DNA of 64,000 nt from Acidiphilium acidophilum (lineage in GTDB: Bacteria > Pseudomonadota > Alphaproteobacteria > Acetobacterales > Acetobacteraceae), in contig NZ_JAWXYB010000018.1 of NCBI RefSeq assembly GCF_033842475.1, positions 913,501 through 977,500 on the forward strand, in the 5' to 3' direction. The notes beneath the pieces are model-generated. The model was not told the origin of the DNA, made no database searches, and was given only the letters and a program-made list of their open reading frames with translations. The translations under genes were made by a program, and so were the position numbers. Below, piece after piece: positions 1 to 7,925 of the stretch (within the stretch, counting starts at the first letter, position 1; each line of letters starts with the position of its first letter).

Positions 1-233
1 TCCTCCATCCCAGGGTCCGAATATCCATACCAATGCTGCAGCAAGTGGATCCGCAGCATCGTGCTCAACCGATAGGGCTTGCGCCCTCGCCCGGCGAGCG
101 GATAGTGCGGTTCGATCAGCGCCGCCAGCCGCCGCCACGGCACCACGCGTTCCATCTCCGCCAAAAACGCGTCCCGGCGCGTGACCTTCCGCTGTTTCCG
201 GAAACCGTCATACTCAGCAAAACTGGTCTGCAT
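1..233 (-). CDS. IS5 family transposase, N-terminal 77 residues (partial)
   Basis: Translation from the ATG at 233 gives 77 residues beginning MQTSFAEYDGFRKQRKVTRR. It continues through the stretches PWRRLAALIEPHYP and YRLSTMLRIHLLQHWYGYSD, which are the conserved N-terminal region of IS5-family transposases (IS1031/IS903-like, usually 300-330 residues). The catalytic DDE domain lies beyond the window edge. No stop interrupts the visible part, so the copy could be intact. It has no functional link with the neighbouring dps gene. Confidence 0.8.
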   Translation of the reverse strand, partial: MQTSFAEYDGFRKQRKVTRRDAFLAEMERVVPWRRLAALIEPHYPLAGRGRKPYRLSTMLRIHLLQHWYGYSDPGME

Positions 234-307
234 CCGAAGTCATCCTCTCTGTCAAAGACAGGGAATCATATCCGAAGCGTATCGTAAAGGACTTTTTCAG
301 AGTTTCC
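1..307 (-). mobile_element. Right end of an IS5-type insertion sequence (cut by window edge)
   Basis: The element contains the start of an IS5-family transposase read leftward from 233 and runs out of the window at base 1. Its outer end is probably at 307, where the minus strand begins GGAAACTCTGAAAAAGTCC, a sequence resembling IS5-group terminal repeats. The next four bases outside (308-311) are TTAA, which fits the YTAR target preference known for IS5-type elements. The other end and the second target copy are outside the window, so the boundary is an inference. Confidence 0.65.
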
Positions 308-362
308 TTAACCGATCGCCACATCCGAGATCCCAAACCAAGCCAGAACAGGATGAAAAACC

Positions 363-854
363 ATGGCAAAACTCTTCGCCACTCGTAATGACATGCCGGC
401 CAACACACGACATGCCTCGATCGAAATGCTGAACGCCCGCCTTGCCGACAGCATCGACCTCGCCCTCGCGATCAAGCAGGCGCACTGGAACGTCAAAGGC
501 CCGGATTTCATTGCGATCCATGAGTTTTTCGACAAGCTCCGCAACGCGCTCGATCCGCTGGTCGATGAAATCGCCGAACGCGTTGCCCAACTCGGCGGCA
601 CCGCCCTCGGCACCACTCAGGAAGTGGCGAAATCCACCAAGCTCGCGGCCTATCCCACCGAAATCCACAGCACGACCGCCCATCTCCACGCGCTGATCGA
701 GCGGTTTGGTGATGTCGCCAACGCCGTGCGCAAGAACATCGACGAAGCCGACGAAGCCGGCGACGCCGACACCGCCGACCTGTTCACCGGCGTTTCGCGC
801 AAACTCGACGAATCGCTGTGGTTCCTGGAATCCCACATCCAGATGAAAGCCTGA
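363..854 (+). CDS. dps: Dps family DNA-binding ferritin-like protein
   Basis: Dps proteins form dodecamers that oxidise and store iron and protect DNA during starvation and oxidative stress. This 163-residue protein has the usual length and shows the ferroxidase ligands with family spacing: His41 (in QAHWNVKG), His53 and Asp57 (AIHEFFD), and Asp68 and Glu72 (DEIAER). The short N-terminus holds a few Lys/Arg that may contact DNA. The gene stands alone between the IS5 remnant and a converging MFS gene that begins its stop codon at 857, one base past the dps stop. No OxyR or Fur site was recognised upstream, where the IS end may have replaced original promoter sequence. Confidence 0.93.
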   Translation: MAKLFATRNDMPANTRHASIEMLNARLADSIDLALAIKQAHWNVKGPDFIAIHEFFDKLRNALDPLVDEIAERVAQLGGTALGTTQEVAKSTKLAAYPTEIHSTTAHLHALIERFGDVANAVRKNIDEADEAGDADTADLFTGVSRKLDESLWFLESHIQMKA

Positions 855-2063
855 TCACACAGTCGCCCTCATCGCATCGAGGGTGAGGGTTTCCGATCGC
901 GCCGCCCTGAGCCCGAACGCAAAAGTCGGGATCAGGGTTGCGGTCAGAAACGCCATCGACGGCCACCACACCCCGCTCATGGTGTGGAGCACGCCCATCC
1001 CCAGCGGACCGATCACCGAAACCGCGTACCCGATGGTCTGCGCGAATGCCGAAAGCGCCATCGCCTCCATCGGTCCGCCCGCGCGCAGCACGATCAGCGT
1101 CATCGCGAGCGGAAACATCGCACCCTGACCGAGCCCGATGATCACGATCCACACCCATGGTGCCAGACCCGGCACAAGGGTCAGTCCGGCATACCCGATC
1201 AGGGTAAAGCCGGTCACCGCCACCATCAGCCCCCGCTGGTCGCGCCCGCGCACGGCCAGGAGCGGGGTGATCAGCGTCGATGGCAACGCCACGATCGTGC
1301 TGATCGAGAGCATCAGCCCGGCCCGGCCCGGAGCTATGCCGATACTGTGCAAAATCGAGGGCAGCCACGACAGCACGCCGTAATACCCCAGCGATTGCAG
1401 CCCCATGAACATGGTGACCGCCCAGGCCAGCGGATTGCGGATCATCCGGGCGAACCCGCCGCCGCGCGTCGTCAGCGGGGATCGTCCCACCCCGTGCCGC
1501 ACCTGCGGCAGCCATAGAAAAACCCCGCCGATCGCCGGGATTGCCCAAAACCCGAGCGCGGCCCGCCACCCCAGCGCACTCGCGCGCATCAGCGGCACAC
1601 TCACGCCCGCAGCGGTCGCGGCAGCGATATACAGCGTCGTGATATAAAGCCCGGTCACCAATCCCACCCGGTTGGGAAAATCGCGTTTCACGATTGCCGG
1701 CACCAGCACATTGGCCATCGCGATCGCCGATCCGGCAATCGCGGTTCCGAGGTAAAGCGCCGGCGCGGCATCGATCAGGCGCAACAGCAACCCGCCGCTC
1801 AGCATGACCAGGATCAGCAGCACCGCCGGCTCCAGCCCGACGCGGCGCTGCAGCGGCAGGCTCGCCGGGGCCAGGAGCGCGAAACATCCGATCGGAATCG
1901 TCGCGAGCACCGCAAGTCCGACCCCGCCCAACCCCAGCGCGCTCCCGATTGCTGCCAGCACCGGCGAGACCGAGGTGATCGCAGGTCGCAGATTGGCAGC
2001 GATCCCCAGCACCCCGGCCAGCAGCAATGCCTGACGCCAACGCCCTGCGGTCAGCGCGCTCAC
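855..2063 (-). CDS. MFS transporter, CynX/NimT-like
   Basis: A polytopic membrane protein of 402 residues with about 12 hydrophobic helices, placed in the major facilitator superfamily, CynX (cyanate)/NimT type, from the N-terminal pattern GIAANLRPAITSVSPVL and the alternation of Gly/Ala-rich helices. Substrate is unknown. A longer frame reaching 2360 exists but overlaps the upstream gene. I chose GTG at 2063 because it overlaps the TGA of the upstream membrane protein as GTGA, a typical coupled junction. It is the last gene of a four-gene minus-strand run and converges on dps. Confidence 0.75.
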   Translation of the reverse strand: MSALTAGRWRQALLLAGVLGIAANLRPAITSVSPVLAAIGSALGLGGVGLAVLATIPIGCFALLAPASLPLQRRVGLEPAVLLILVMLSGGLLLRLIDAAPALYLGTAIAGSAIAMANVLVPAIVKRDFPNRVGLVTGLYITTLYIAAATAAGVSVPLMRASALGWRAALGFWAIPAIGGVFLWLPQVRHGVGRSPLTTRGGGFARMIRNPLAWAVTMFMGLQSLGYYGVLSWLPSILHSIGIAPGRAGLMLSISTIVALPSTLITPLLAVRGRDQRGLMVAVTGFTLIGYAGLTLVPGLAPWVWIVIIGLGQGAMFPLAMTLIVLRAGGPMEAMALSAFAQTIGYAVSVIGPLGMGVLHTMSGVWWPSMAFLTATLIPTFAFGLRAARSETLTLDAMRATV

Positions 2064-2758
2064 GGCTGCGATACCGGCCGGCGCAATCCGATCATCAGGC
2101 GGATCACTTGCAGACCGAGCAGCAACGTCGCCGCCACACCCGCCAGAATCAGCACGGCATGCACCGAACCGGTCCCGCCTGCCGCGCGCAGCCCGCCGGT
2201 CCCCACCGCGCCAAGGCTCACATAAGCCAGCAGTGCGGGCAATGCCGCAAACGTGCCGAGCGCGTAGTCCCGCGCGCTGACCGCCGAAAGGCCGAGCGCA
2301 TAGGAGGTCAGCGAGAACGGCATGATCGGCGAGATTCGCAACAGAAGTACGAATCGCCACCCCTCACGCCCCACGGCTATGTCGAGCCGGTCGAGCGAGG
2401 TCCGCCGCGCCATCAGCCGGCCGATCGCCGGGCGCAAGCCGGTGCGCGCAAGCCCGAATGCAATCGCTGCCCCGAGCATCAGCCCCGCGGCGGCAAGGCC
2501 GAAGCCGAGCCCGACCCCATAGATGGCCCCCGCCGCGATGCCGAGCAGCGATGCCGGCAGAAATCCCACCACCGCCGTCAGCATTTGCAACGCGACGAAC
2601 ACCAGCCCCCCCGTCACCCCGAGCGCGCGCAACCCTTCGATCCGGCGCAACACCACCCCGCCATCCCCAAGCCCCGTTATTGCGCTCGCGGTTGCCGCGA
2701 GCAGCAGCACGCAGGCGATCAGCCCCGCCACCACGATCCGGCGATCCCGCCCGATCAT
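2060..2758 (-). CDS. TVP38/TMEM64 (DedA-like) membrane protein
   Basis: This 232-residue integral membrane protein has the SNARE-associated/VTT domain arrangement: an N-terminal helix, an amphipathic region with FLPASLLGIAAGAIYG, and the conserved stretch RISPIMPFSLTSYALGLS. Family members act in membrane lipid homeostasis or lipid scrambling; the role here is not known. The start ATG at 2758 overlaps the stop of the upstream glycosyltransferase as ATGA, and its own stop overlaps the downstream MFS start as GTGA, so translation of the three genes is probably coupled. The pairing with a GT2 enzyme suggests a part in lipid-linked sugar metabolism, but that is inference. Confidence 0.8.
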   Translation of the reverse strand: MIGRDRRIVVAGLIACVLLLAATASAITGLGDGGVVLRRIEGLRALGVTGGLVFVALQMLTAVVGFLPASLLGIAAGAIYGVGLGFGLAAAGLMLGAAIAFGLARTGLRPAIGRLMARRTSLDRLDIAVGREGWRFVLLLRISPIMPFSLTSYALGLSAVSARDYALGTFAALPALLAYVSLGAVGTGGLRAAGGTGSVHAVLILAGVAATLLLGLQVIRLMIGLRRPVSQP

Positions 2759-3513
2759 AAAACCGCCTCGGCCGGCGCCGGAAGGATCGGCCACGCCCGC
2801 AACCCCGAGGCAGCCAGGCGATACCGCCACGCGGTATGCAGCACACCGACGCCATAGGTTACCGAGCGCGCGAAATCGATCGAGGACGCCTCCCTGAAAT
2901 AGCGCGCCGGGCACGAAATCTCGCCGAAGGTGAAGCCGGCATACAGCGCCTGTGCGATCATCTGGTTATCGAACACGAAATCGTTCGAACACCGGTCGAG
3001 CGGCAGAACTTCGAGCACGCGCCGCGACCACGCGCGATATCCCGAGTGATATTCCGAAAACGTCTGCCCGAGCAGCATGTTCTCAACCGTGGTCAGCCCC
3101 CGGTTGGCGGCATATTTCCACCACGGCATCCCGCCCGCCCGCGCCCGCCCGCCCAGAATCCGCGACGCCAGCACCGCATCGTAATGACCCGAGACGATCA
3201 TCGAGGCCATCGCCGGGATCAGGCGCGGCGAATACTGGTAGTCCGGATGCAGCATCACCACGATATCCGCGCCCCGCGCCAGCGCGGCGGCGTAGCAGGT
3301 CTTCTGGTTCGCGCCATACCCGCGATTCTCGCGGTGCACGATGGTGTGCAACCCGAGCGCCTGCGACAGCGGCACCGTGGCGTCGATGCTGGCATCATCG
3401 GTGAGGATCAGATCATCGACGATCTCGCGATCGATCTCCGCAACCGTCCGCGCCAGGGTCCGCGCCGCATTGTAGGCCGGCAGCACCACCGCGATGCGCG
3501 ATCCCGCCAGCAC
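2755..3513 (-). CDS. Glycosyltransferase family 2 (dolichol-phosphate mannosyltransferase-like)
   Basis: The 252-residue protein is a single GT-A domain. Near the N-terminus it has VVLPAYNAARTL, then the nucleotide-sugar binding acidic motif TDDAS (about residues 38-42), ENRGYGANQKTCY (about 62-74), and MLHPDYQYSP (about 88-97), where polyprenol-phosphate glycosyltransferases carry the second Asp. No membrane anchor is present, so it probably acts at the inner face of the cytoplasmic membrane on a lipid acceptor. Start is GTG at 3513, four bases after the TGA of the upstream oxygenase. The 3' end overlaps the TVP38-type gene by four bases. Confidence 0.85.
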   Translation of the reverse strand: MLAGSRIAVVLPAYNAARTLARTVAEIDREIVDDLILTDDASIDATVPLSQALGLHTIVHRENRGYGANQKTCYAAALARGADIVVMLHPDYQYSPRLIPAMASMIVSGHYDAVLASRILGGRARAGGMPWWKYAANRGLTTVENMLLGQTFSEYHSGYRAWSRRVLEVLPLDRCSNDFVFDNQMIAQALYAGFTFGEISCPARYFREASSIDFARSVTYGVGVLHTAWRYRLAASGLRAWPILPAPAEAVL

Positions 3514-3517
3514 GCGC

Positions 3518-4159
3518 TCAGGCGGCCGGCATCAGGCGCTTGACCAGGGCGGAAACCCGGTGGCGGCGCATCTCGTATTTCGCCTTTGCGTCGGTCGTCA
3601 TGTAATTGAGCTGCACGGTGTAGCGTCGCCCGACGAAGGTGCGGTGCCCATGCCAGGTCGTCGGCCCGTTGGGGAACACCAACAGCGTGCCGTCGACCGG
3701 CGGCACCTCGACCGCGTAATTCTCCAGATCGTCCGGCCCGCGCAGCAGACGCAGGCACCCATCCTGCCGGGCCCATGCCTCGCTCGCCGGGTTCAGGTAG
3801 AGCAGCACAGTCACCCGCTTGGCGATCGAGTCGCAGTGGATCTGCCCATCCTTGGCCCCGGTCTGCCCCCGCAACGTGATCATCACCGGGGCATCCGCGA
3901 GGTCGAGACCGAATTTTGCGGCGATCGCGGCACGGAACGCCTCGCCCTTCAACTCACGCATCAACTGCGCGGCATCATTCCCGAGCCTCACGGATTCGAT
4001 CGGAAAACTGCCCCGGCTGCCGAGCGGCGGCAGAGCGCCCACCACCCCGGCCAGCCGATCCGGCCGCACGAAGCCGCGCATCAGCACATGGGGAAACGGG
4101 TCGTGCGAAACCGGCGTCGCCGCCAGACCCGCGATATCGAGAACCGAAGCATCGCTCAT
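3518..4159 (-). CDS. 2-oxoglutarate/Fe(II)-dependent oxygenase (prolyl hydroxylase type)
   Basis: A 213-residue protein with a jelly-roll oxygenase signature: His108-x-Asp110 in QIHCDS, a distal His at about 170 or 172 in TTWHGHRTF, and an Arg a few residues later (GRRYTVQLNY) that would hold 2-oxoglutarate. These enzymes hydroxylate proteins or small molecules using O2, Fe(II) and 2-oxoglutarate. The segment RVTVLLYLN resembles the P4H-like family. It heads the minus-strand run with the GT2, TVP38 and MFS genes. The substrate cannot be predicted. The start ATG at 4159 was chosen as the first good Met before the conserved region. Confidence 0.8.
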   Translation of the reverse strand: MSDASVLDIAGLAATPVSHDPFPHVLMRGFVRPDRLAGVVGALPPLGSRGSFPIESVRLGNDAAQLMRELKGEAFRAAIAAKFGLDLADAPVMITLRGQTGAKDGQIHCDSIAKRVTVLLYLNPASEAWARQDGCLRLLRGPDDLENYAVEVPPVDGTLLVFPNGPTTWHGHRTFVGRRYTVQLNYMTTDAKAKYEMRRHRVSALVKRLMPAA

Positions 4160-4234
4160 GATCAGACATCCGTTTGACAAACGCCGCCCCAGATGCGGCT
4201 TATGCGCCCCGATCATACAGGAGGAGCGGCAGGA

Positions 4235-4645
4235 ATGAAAACCGGCAGGGGAGGCGCCACGGATATCGGCATCGCGCTGGGCCGCATCGCCCTTGCGCTG
4301 GTGTTCCTCCAGGCCGGATGGAGCAAGCTGAGCGGATGGCCCGGCATCGTCCATCTGCTGACCCGCCTGCACGCCCCGTACCCGACTCTGGGTGGAATCA
4401 TCGCGATCGGCTGCGAACTGCTCGGCGGGGCGATGGTGGCGCTCGGGTTTCGCGCGCGACTCGGTGCGTTGGTGCTCATTGCCTTCACCATAGGCGCGAA
4501 CTGGTTAACGCATCGTTTCTGGCTGATGCAGGGGGCTGCGAAATCCGCCGCCGAAATCCAGTTTCTGCTCGATCTGTCGATCTGCGGCGGGCTTCTCATC
4601 CTCGCCTCGACCGGCCCCGGACGGATCTCGCTCGACCGGCGCTGA
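4235..4645 (+). CDS. DoxX family membrane protein
   Basis: This 136-residue protein has four hydrophobic helices and the DoxX-family opening ALGRIALALVFLQAGWSKL followed by GCELLGGAMVALGF. DoxX-like proteins are small membrane subunits connected with thiol or quinone redox reactions and often respond to oxidative stress; a specific function cannot be assigned. The ATG at 4235 is preceded by a strong GAGGAGCGGCAGGA ribosome binding site, which decides against an upstream in-frame ATG at 4193. It is divergent from the oxygenase cluster, with 75 bp between the two starts. Confidence 0.85.
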   Translation: MKTGRGGATDIGIALGRIALALVFLQAGWSKLSGWPGIVHLLTRLHAPYPTLGGIIAIGCELLGGAMVALGFRARLGALVLIAFTIGANWLTHRFWLMQGAAKSAAEIQFLLDLSICGGLLILASTGPGRISLDRR

Positions 4646-4733
4646 AACCGCTCCGTCACGGACAGCATAGCCGGGCACGACAAAAAGCGCGGTCCCGCGA
4701 CCGCGCTTCGTCAGACCCATCGCTGCGCCGGTG

Positions 4734-4937
4734 TCAGAAGCCTTCGCGTTCGATCCGCTTGCGCTCCATCTTGCGCGCCCGGCGGACGGCCTCGGCGGCT
4801 TCGCGGGCACGACGCTCGGACGGCTTTTCGTAATGACGGCGCAACTTCATTTCGCGGAACACGCCTTCACGCTGAAGCTTTTTTTTAAGCGCCTTCAGCG
4901 CCTGATCGACATTGTTGTCACGAACGAGAACTTGCAC
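4734..4937 (-). CDS. rpsU: 30S ribosomal protein S21
   Basis: S21 joins the small subunit late and helps base-pairing of mRNA with 16S rRNA. The 67-residue product starts [20 protein letters not shown] and has the family core [16 protein letters not shown] with a basic, helical tail. The start is GTG at 4937: a GGAG lies 11 bases before it, whereas an in-frame GTG at 4949 overlaps that same GGAG and is therefore unlikely. Upstream, def and coq9 run the other way, the arrangement that gave COQ9 the name 'rpsU-divergently transcribed protein'. Confidence 0.95.
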   Translation of the reverse strand: MQVLVRDNNVDQALKALKKKLQREGVFREMKLRRHYEKPSERRAREAAEAVRRARKMERKRIEREGF

Positions 4938-5124
4938 TTGGCCTGACACTCCGTTGCTTGAAACGCAGAATTGATGGATAGATCGTTGATCGAAAACAGA
5001 AAAAAGCCGCGCCTGAAGGGACGCAGCCGCCTCGCGAGCCGGGTTGGAATCGGCTTCTGGCGAGAGGTATAGCAAAAAATCCCATTTTGCCAACCGCTTT
5101 CCCCCGGAAATCGACGCGTCCGGC

Positions 5125-5190
5125 CCAGACTTATTTGCGTGACGCACCAGACTTATTTGCGAAACGCCCAAAGCTTGTTTGCGAAACGCG
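5125..5190 (+). repeat. Three tandem 22-bp repeats upstream of def
   Basis: Units at 5125-5146, 5147-5168 and 5169-5190. The first two share CCAGACTTATTTGCG and differ only at the last bases; the third is degenerate but keeps TTTGCGAAACGC. The period is two helical turns, so a protein could bind the same face at each unit. The array ends 13 bp before the chosen def start and occupies its leader or promoter. Confidence 0.8.
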
Positions 5191-5203
5191 GGCAATGCGC
5201 CAC

Positions 5204-5773
5204 ATGAGCGTCATGGCGATCCTCAAACTGGCCCGTATGGGCCATCCCGTTTTGCTCGCGCGCGCGGCACCGGTGCCCGATCCCACCGCGCCCGAACTGC
5301 ACCGGCTGCTCGCGGACATGATCGAAACCCTGGAGGATTCCGGCGGCGTCGGCCTCGCGGCGCCCCAGGTCCATGAATCGCTTCGCCTGTTCATCTACAA
5401 GGTGCCGGAACGCCGGGCGAGCGGAGCGCCGGGCGATACCGCCCGCCCGCTTGCCGCCGTGATCAACCCGGAATTGACCCTCGATCCCGGCGACAAGGTT
5501 GAGGATTGGGAAGGTTGCCTCTCGATCCCCGGGCTCACCGCGCTGATCCCGCGCGCCCCCTCGGTCACGCTGCGGGGGTTCGATGCCGGCGGCAACCCAT
5601 TCACCCGTCAGGCCAGCGGTTTCCACGCGCGGGTGATCCAGCATGAATTCGATCACCTCGAAGGGATCCTCTACCCCAGCCGGATGCATGATCTCCGGCG
5701 GCTCGGCTTCAATGAGGAAATCGCCCGCTTCCGCGACGACCTCCTTGCCTTGCCGCCGGGCGCGACGATGTGA
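5204..5773 (+). CDS. def: Peptide deformylase
   Basis: Removes the formyl group from the N-terminal Met of new proteins using a bound metal ion. All three family motifs are present: GVGLAAPQV (motif 1), EGCLSIPG with the Cys ligand (motif 2), and QHEFDH with the two His ligands and catalytic Glu (motif 3). The 189-residue length is normal. Three in-frame ATGs lie close together (5195, 5204, 5213); I chose 5204, giving [18 protein letters not shown]. It is followed after 24 bp by coq9 and shares a divergent region with rpsU. Unlike many bacteria, no fmt gene follows. Confidence 0.92.
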   Translation: MSVMAILKLARMGHPVLLARAAPVPDPTAPELHRLLADMIETLEDSGGVGLAAPQVHESLRLFIYKVPERRASGAPGDTARPLAAVINPELTLDPGDKVEDWEGCLSIPGLTALIPRAPSVTLRGFDAGGNPFTRQASGFHARVIQHEFDHLEGILYPSRMHDLRRLGFNEEIARFRDDLLALPPGATM

Positions 5774-5797
5774 GACAGACAGGCCAAGGAGACCCCG

Positions 5798-6454
5798 ATG
5801 AACCCCTGCGACACCATGATGCCCGAGGACGAGGCGGTGATCCGCGCCTTGCTCGATGAAGTTCCCTTCGCGGGGTGGACCACCGCGTCCCTGCGCCGCG
5901 CTCTCACCGCCTGTGGCCGCGACCCGGAGGATGCCCTGTTCCTGTTTCCCGGCGGCGCGCCCGAAATGATCGAGGCCTGGGCCTGCCTCGCCGACCGTGA
6001 CATGGAAGCCGGCGCCAAGGCCGCCGATCTCGCGGCCTATCGCACCCCGGCCCGCGTGCGCGCGATCATTTCCCTGCGCTTCGAGCAGAACCGCCCCCAT
6101 CGCGAAGCGATCGGCCGGGCCATCGCGATCCTCGCTCTGCCCCGAAACGCCCGCCTCGCCGCGACCATCACCGCCCGCACGGTCGATTCGATCTGGCATG
6201 CCGCCGGCGATCGTTCGGCTGATTTCGCCTGGTATACCAAGCGCGCGATCCTCGCGGGCGTCTATACCAGTACGCTGCTCTACTGGCTGCGCGACATGTC
6301 GGGCGACGATGCCGACAGCATCGCCTTCCTCGACCGGCGGCTGGCCGATGTCGCGCGGATCGGCAAGGCGCGGAAATCCATGAGCGAGCGCCTGCCCAGG
6401 CCGCGCCTGCCGCGGCCGTTTTTCATGCGGAAAGCCCCATCGCCGTCCGCATGA
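5798..6454 (+). CDS. COQ9 family ubiquinone biosynthesis protein
   Basis: COQ9 proteins have a TetR-like fold, bind lipids and assist the hydroxylation steps of ubiquinone synthesis. The 218-residue protein has the N-terminal helix-turn-helix-like part (ALLDEVPFAGWTTASLRRAL) and a conserved C-terminal region (FAWYTKRAILAGVYTSTLLY). It is downstream of def and near the divergent rpsU. Its last 32 bases overlap, tail to tail, the end of a UbiH-type hydroxylase, so two ubiquinone genes are packed against each other. Confidence 0.85.
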   Translation: MNPCDTMMPEDEAVIRALLDEVPFAGWTTASLRRALTACGRDPEDALFLFPGGAPEMIEAWACLADRDMEAGAKAADLAAYRTPARVRAIISLRFEQNRPHREAIGRAIAILALPRNARLAATITARTVDSIWHAAGDRSADFAWYTKRAILAGVYTSTLLYWLRDMSGDDADSIAFLDRRLADVARIGKARKSMSERLPRPRLPRPFFMRKAPSPSA

Positions 6455-7613
6455 ACGCCCGCTTGAGGCGGGGCATCCGGTTGACCGCCGCGAGCCCGAG
6501 GTCGCGCGCCAGCCGGACTGGCGGCAGATCGGTCGAGAACAACCGGTCGAGCGCATCGGTGGCCGCGAGCATCATCAGATTGTCAGGCCGCCGCGCGCGC
6601 TGATACCGGGCGAGCAGCGCGGGATCGCCCGGATCGTCCGCCGCCGAAATCAGCCGGGCGAGCGCGATACCATCGCGCAGGCCAAGATTGAGCCCCTGAC
6701 CGGCGATCGGGTGTATCCCGTGCGCGGAATCCCCGACCAACGCCAGCCGGCTCGCGTAATAGCGATGCGCATGCAGCGCCGAGAGCGGGTAGGTCCACCG
6801 CCGTCCGACCAGTCGCACCCCGCCCAGATGGTCGCCGAGCCGCCGCGCCACCTCCGCCGTGAACGCCCCGTCATCCAGCGCCCCCAGCCGTTGCGCCACT
6901 TCATGGGATTCGGTGAAGACGATGGCTGAAATATGGGCACCATCGGCATCGCTCATCGGCAGTTGCGCGAAGGGACCGCCGGGCAGGAAATGTTCCAGCG
7001 CGACGTTGCGGTGGGACCGCTCATGCGCGATCGCGCAGACCACCGCGCTCTGGCGATAGGCGAATTTCGTGACCGGAAACCCCGCCTGTGCGCGCAATGT
7101 GCTCGCCCTGCCATCCGCCGCGACCACCAGTGCCGCCCGATACCTCCCTTGTCCCGCCACCGCGATCTCGGCATGATCGGCATGACGCACCACGGTCGCC
7201 TGGGCCGGCGCATGGAGGACGATGCCCGACTCCGCGAGGCGGCGGTTGATCGCCATGCGCAAGGCGCGGGCCTCCACGATCCAGCCGAACGGCGCATCGC
7301 CGACATCGCGATGATCGAAATGCAGGTGGAGCGGTGAGGCCGGTCGGCCCGGCTTGCCGTCCGAAACCCGGATCTGCTCGATCGGACAGGGATCGAAGGG
7401 CAGGGCGTCCCACAACCCCGCGCCGTCAAGCAATTCGCGCGACCCTGCGGCAATCGCATAGGCCCTGCCATCGAAATCAGGATGCTCCATCGGCGGCAAG
7501 GCCGCCCGATCGACCAGCAGGACGGATCGGCCCGCCCCGGCCAGATTCAACGCCAGGGCAGCGCCGACCGGCCCGGCCCCGATGATCGCGATATCGACGG
7601 TTTGTTGGGTCAT
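6423..7613 (-). CDS. FAD-dependent ubiquinone biosynthesis hydroxylase (UbiH/UbiF/UbiL family)
   Basis: Aromatic-ring hydroxylase of the UbiH/COQ6 family, adding a hydroxyl group to a ubiquinone precursor at the membrane. The 396-residue protein has the FAD dinucleotide motif GAGPVGAALALNLAGAG at the N-terminus, the mid-domain motif ADGRAS, and the second FAD motif LVGDSAHGIHPIAGQGLNLG near the C-terminus, all characteristic. Which ring position it modifies (C5, C1 or C6) cannot be told from sequence. An upstream in-frame ATG at 7676 gives a Cys-rich extension that does not look conserved; the ATG at 7613 leads straight into VDIAIIGAG. Confidence 0.88.
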   Translation of the reverse strand: MTQQTVDIAIIGAGPVGAALALNLAGAGRSVLLVDRAALPPMEHPDFDGRAYAIAAGSRELLDGAGLWDALPFDPCPIEQIRVSDGKPGRPASPLHLHFDHRDVGDAPFGWIVEARALRMAINRRLAESGIVLHAPAQATVVRHADHAEIAVAGQGRYRAALVVAADGRASTLRAQAGFPVTKFAYRQSAVVCAIAHERSHRNVALEHFLPGGPFAQLPMSDADGAHISAIVFTESHEVAQRLGALDDGAFTAEVARRLGDHLGGVRLVGRRWTYPLSALHAHRYYASRLALVGDSAHGIHPIAGQGLNLGLRDGIALARLISAADDPGDPALLARYQRARRPDNLMMLAATDALDRLFSTDLPPVRLARDLGLAAVNRMPRLKRAFMRTAMGLSA

Positions 7614-7816
7614 TTCGCGTATGTCGCATGTTCCGCGCTTCGTGCAAGTCGCGATCTTCAGGTTCGAACGCGCCACTCGCGTCCCCGTGATCCACCGGCC
7701 CGGTGCGGCCGATTGCCGGTTGATTGATCACCTGCCTGCCTAATTTACATGCAGGTTCAGGCTGCGTGCTCATTTCGTATGAAGATTCCGTAAGCGCCGG
7801 GTCACATTGAAATGTT

Positions 7817-7832
7817 TGGCATGGAATCTGCA
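7817..7832 (+). promoter_or_regulatory. Sigma-54 (-24/-12) promoter for amtB
   Basis: TGGCATGGAATCTGCA keeps the invariant GG at -24 and GC at -12 with exact 12-base spacing, and differs from the consensus TGGCACG-N4-TTGCA at two positions. Transcription would begin near 7843, about 83 bases before amtB. The 312-bp gap 7614-7925 shows no other gene. Nitrogen control through NtrC is the known pattern for amtB; no NtrC site was identified with confidence. Confidence 0.7.
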
Positions 7833-7925
7833 TTGAAGCAGTCCGAGCGGCGCCGATGCGTCGCATGACGGTCGCACGCGCGGCCGGGCAACAAGGACGC
7901 TGGGAAGCATGGAGACCAAACAACA

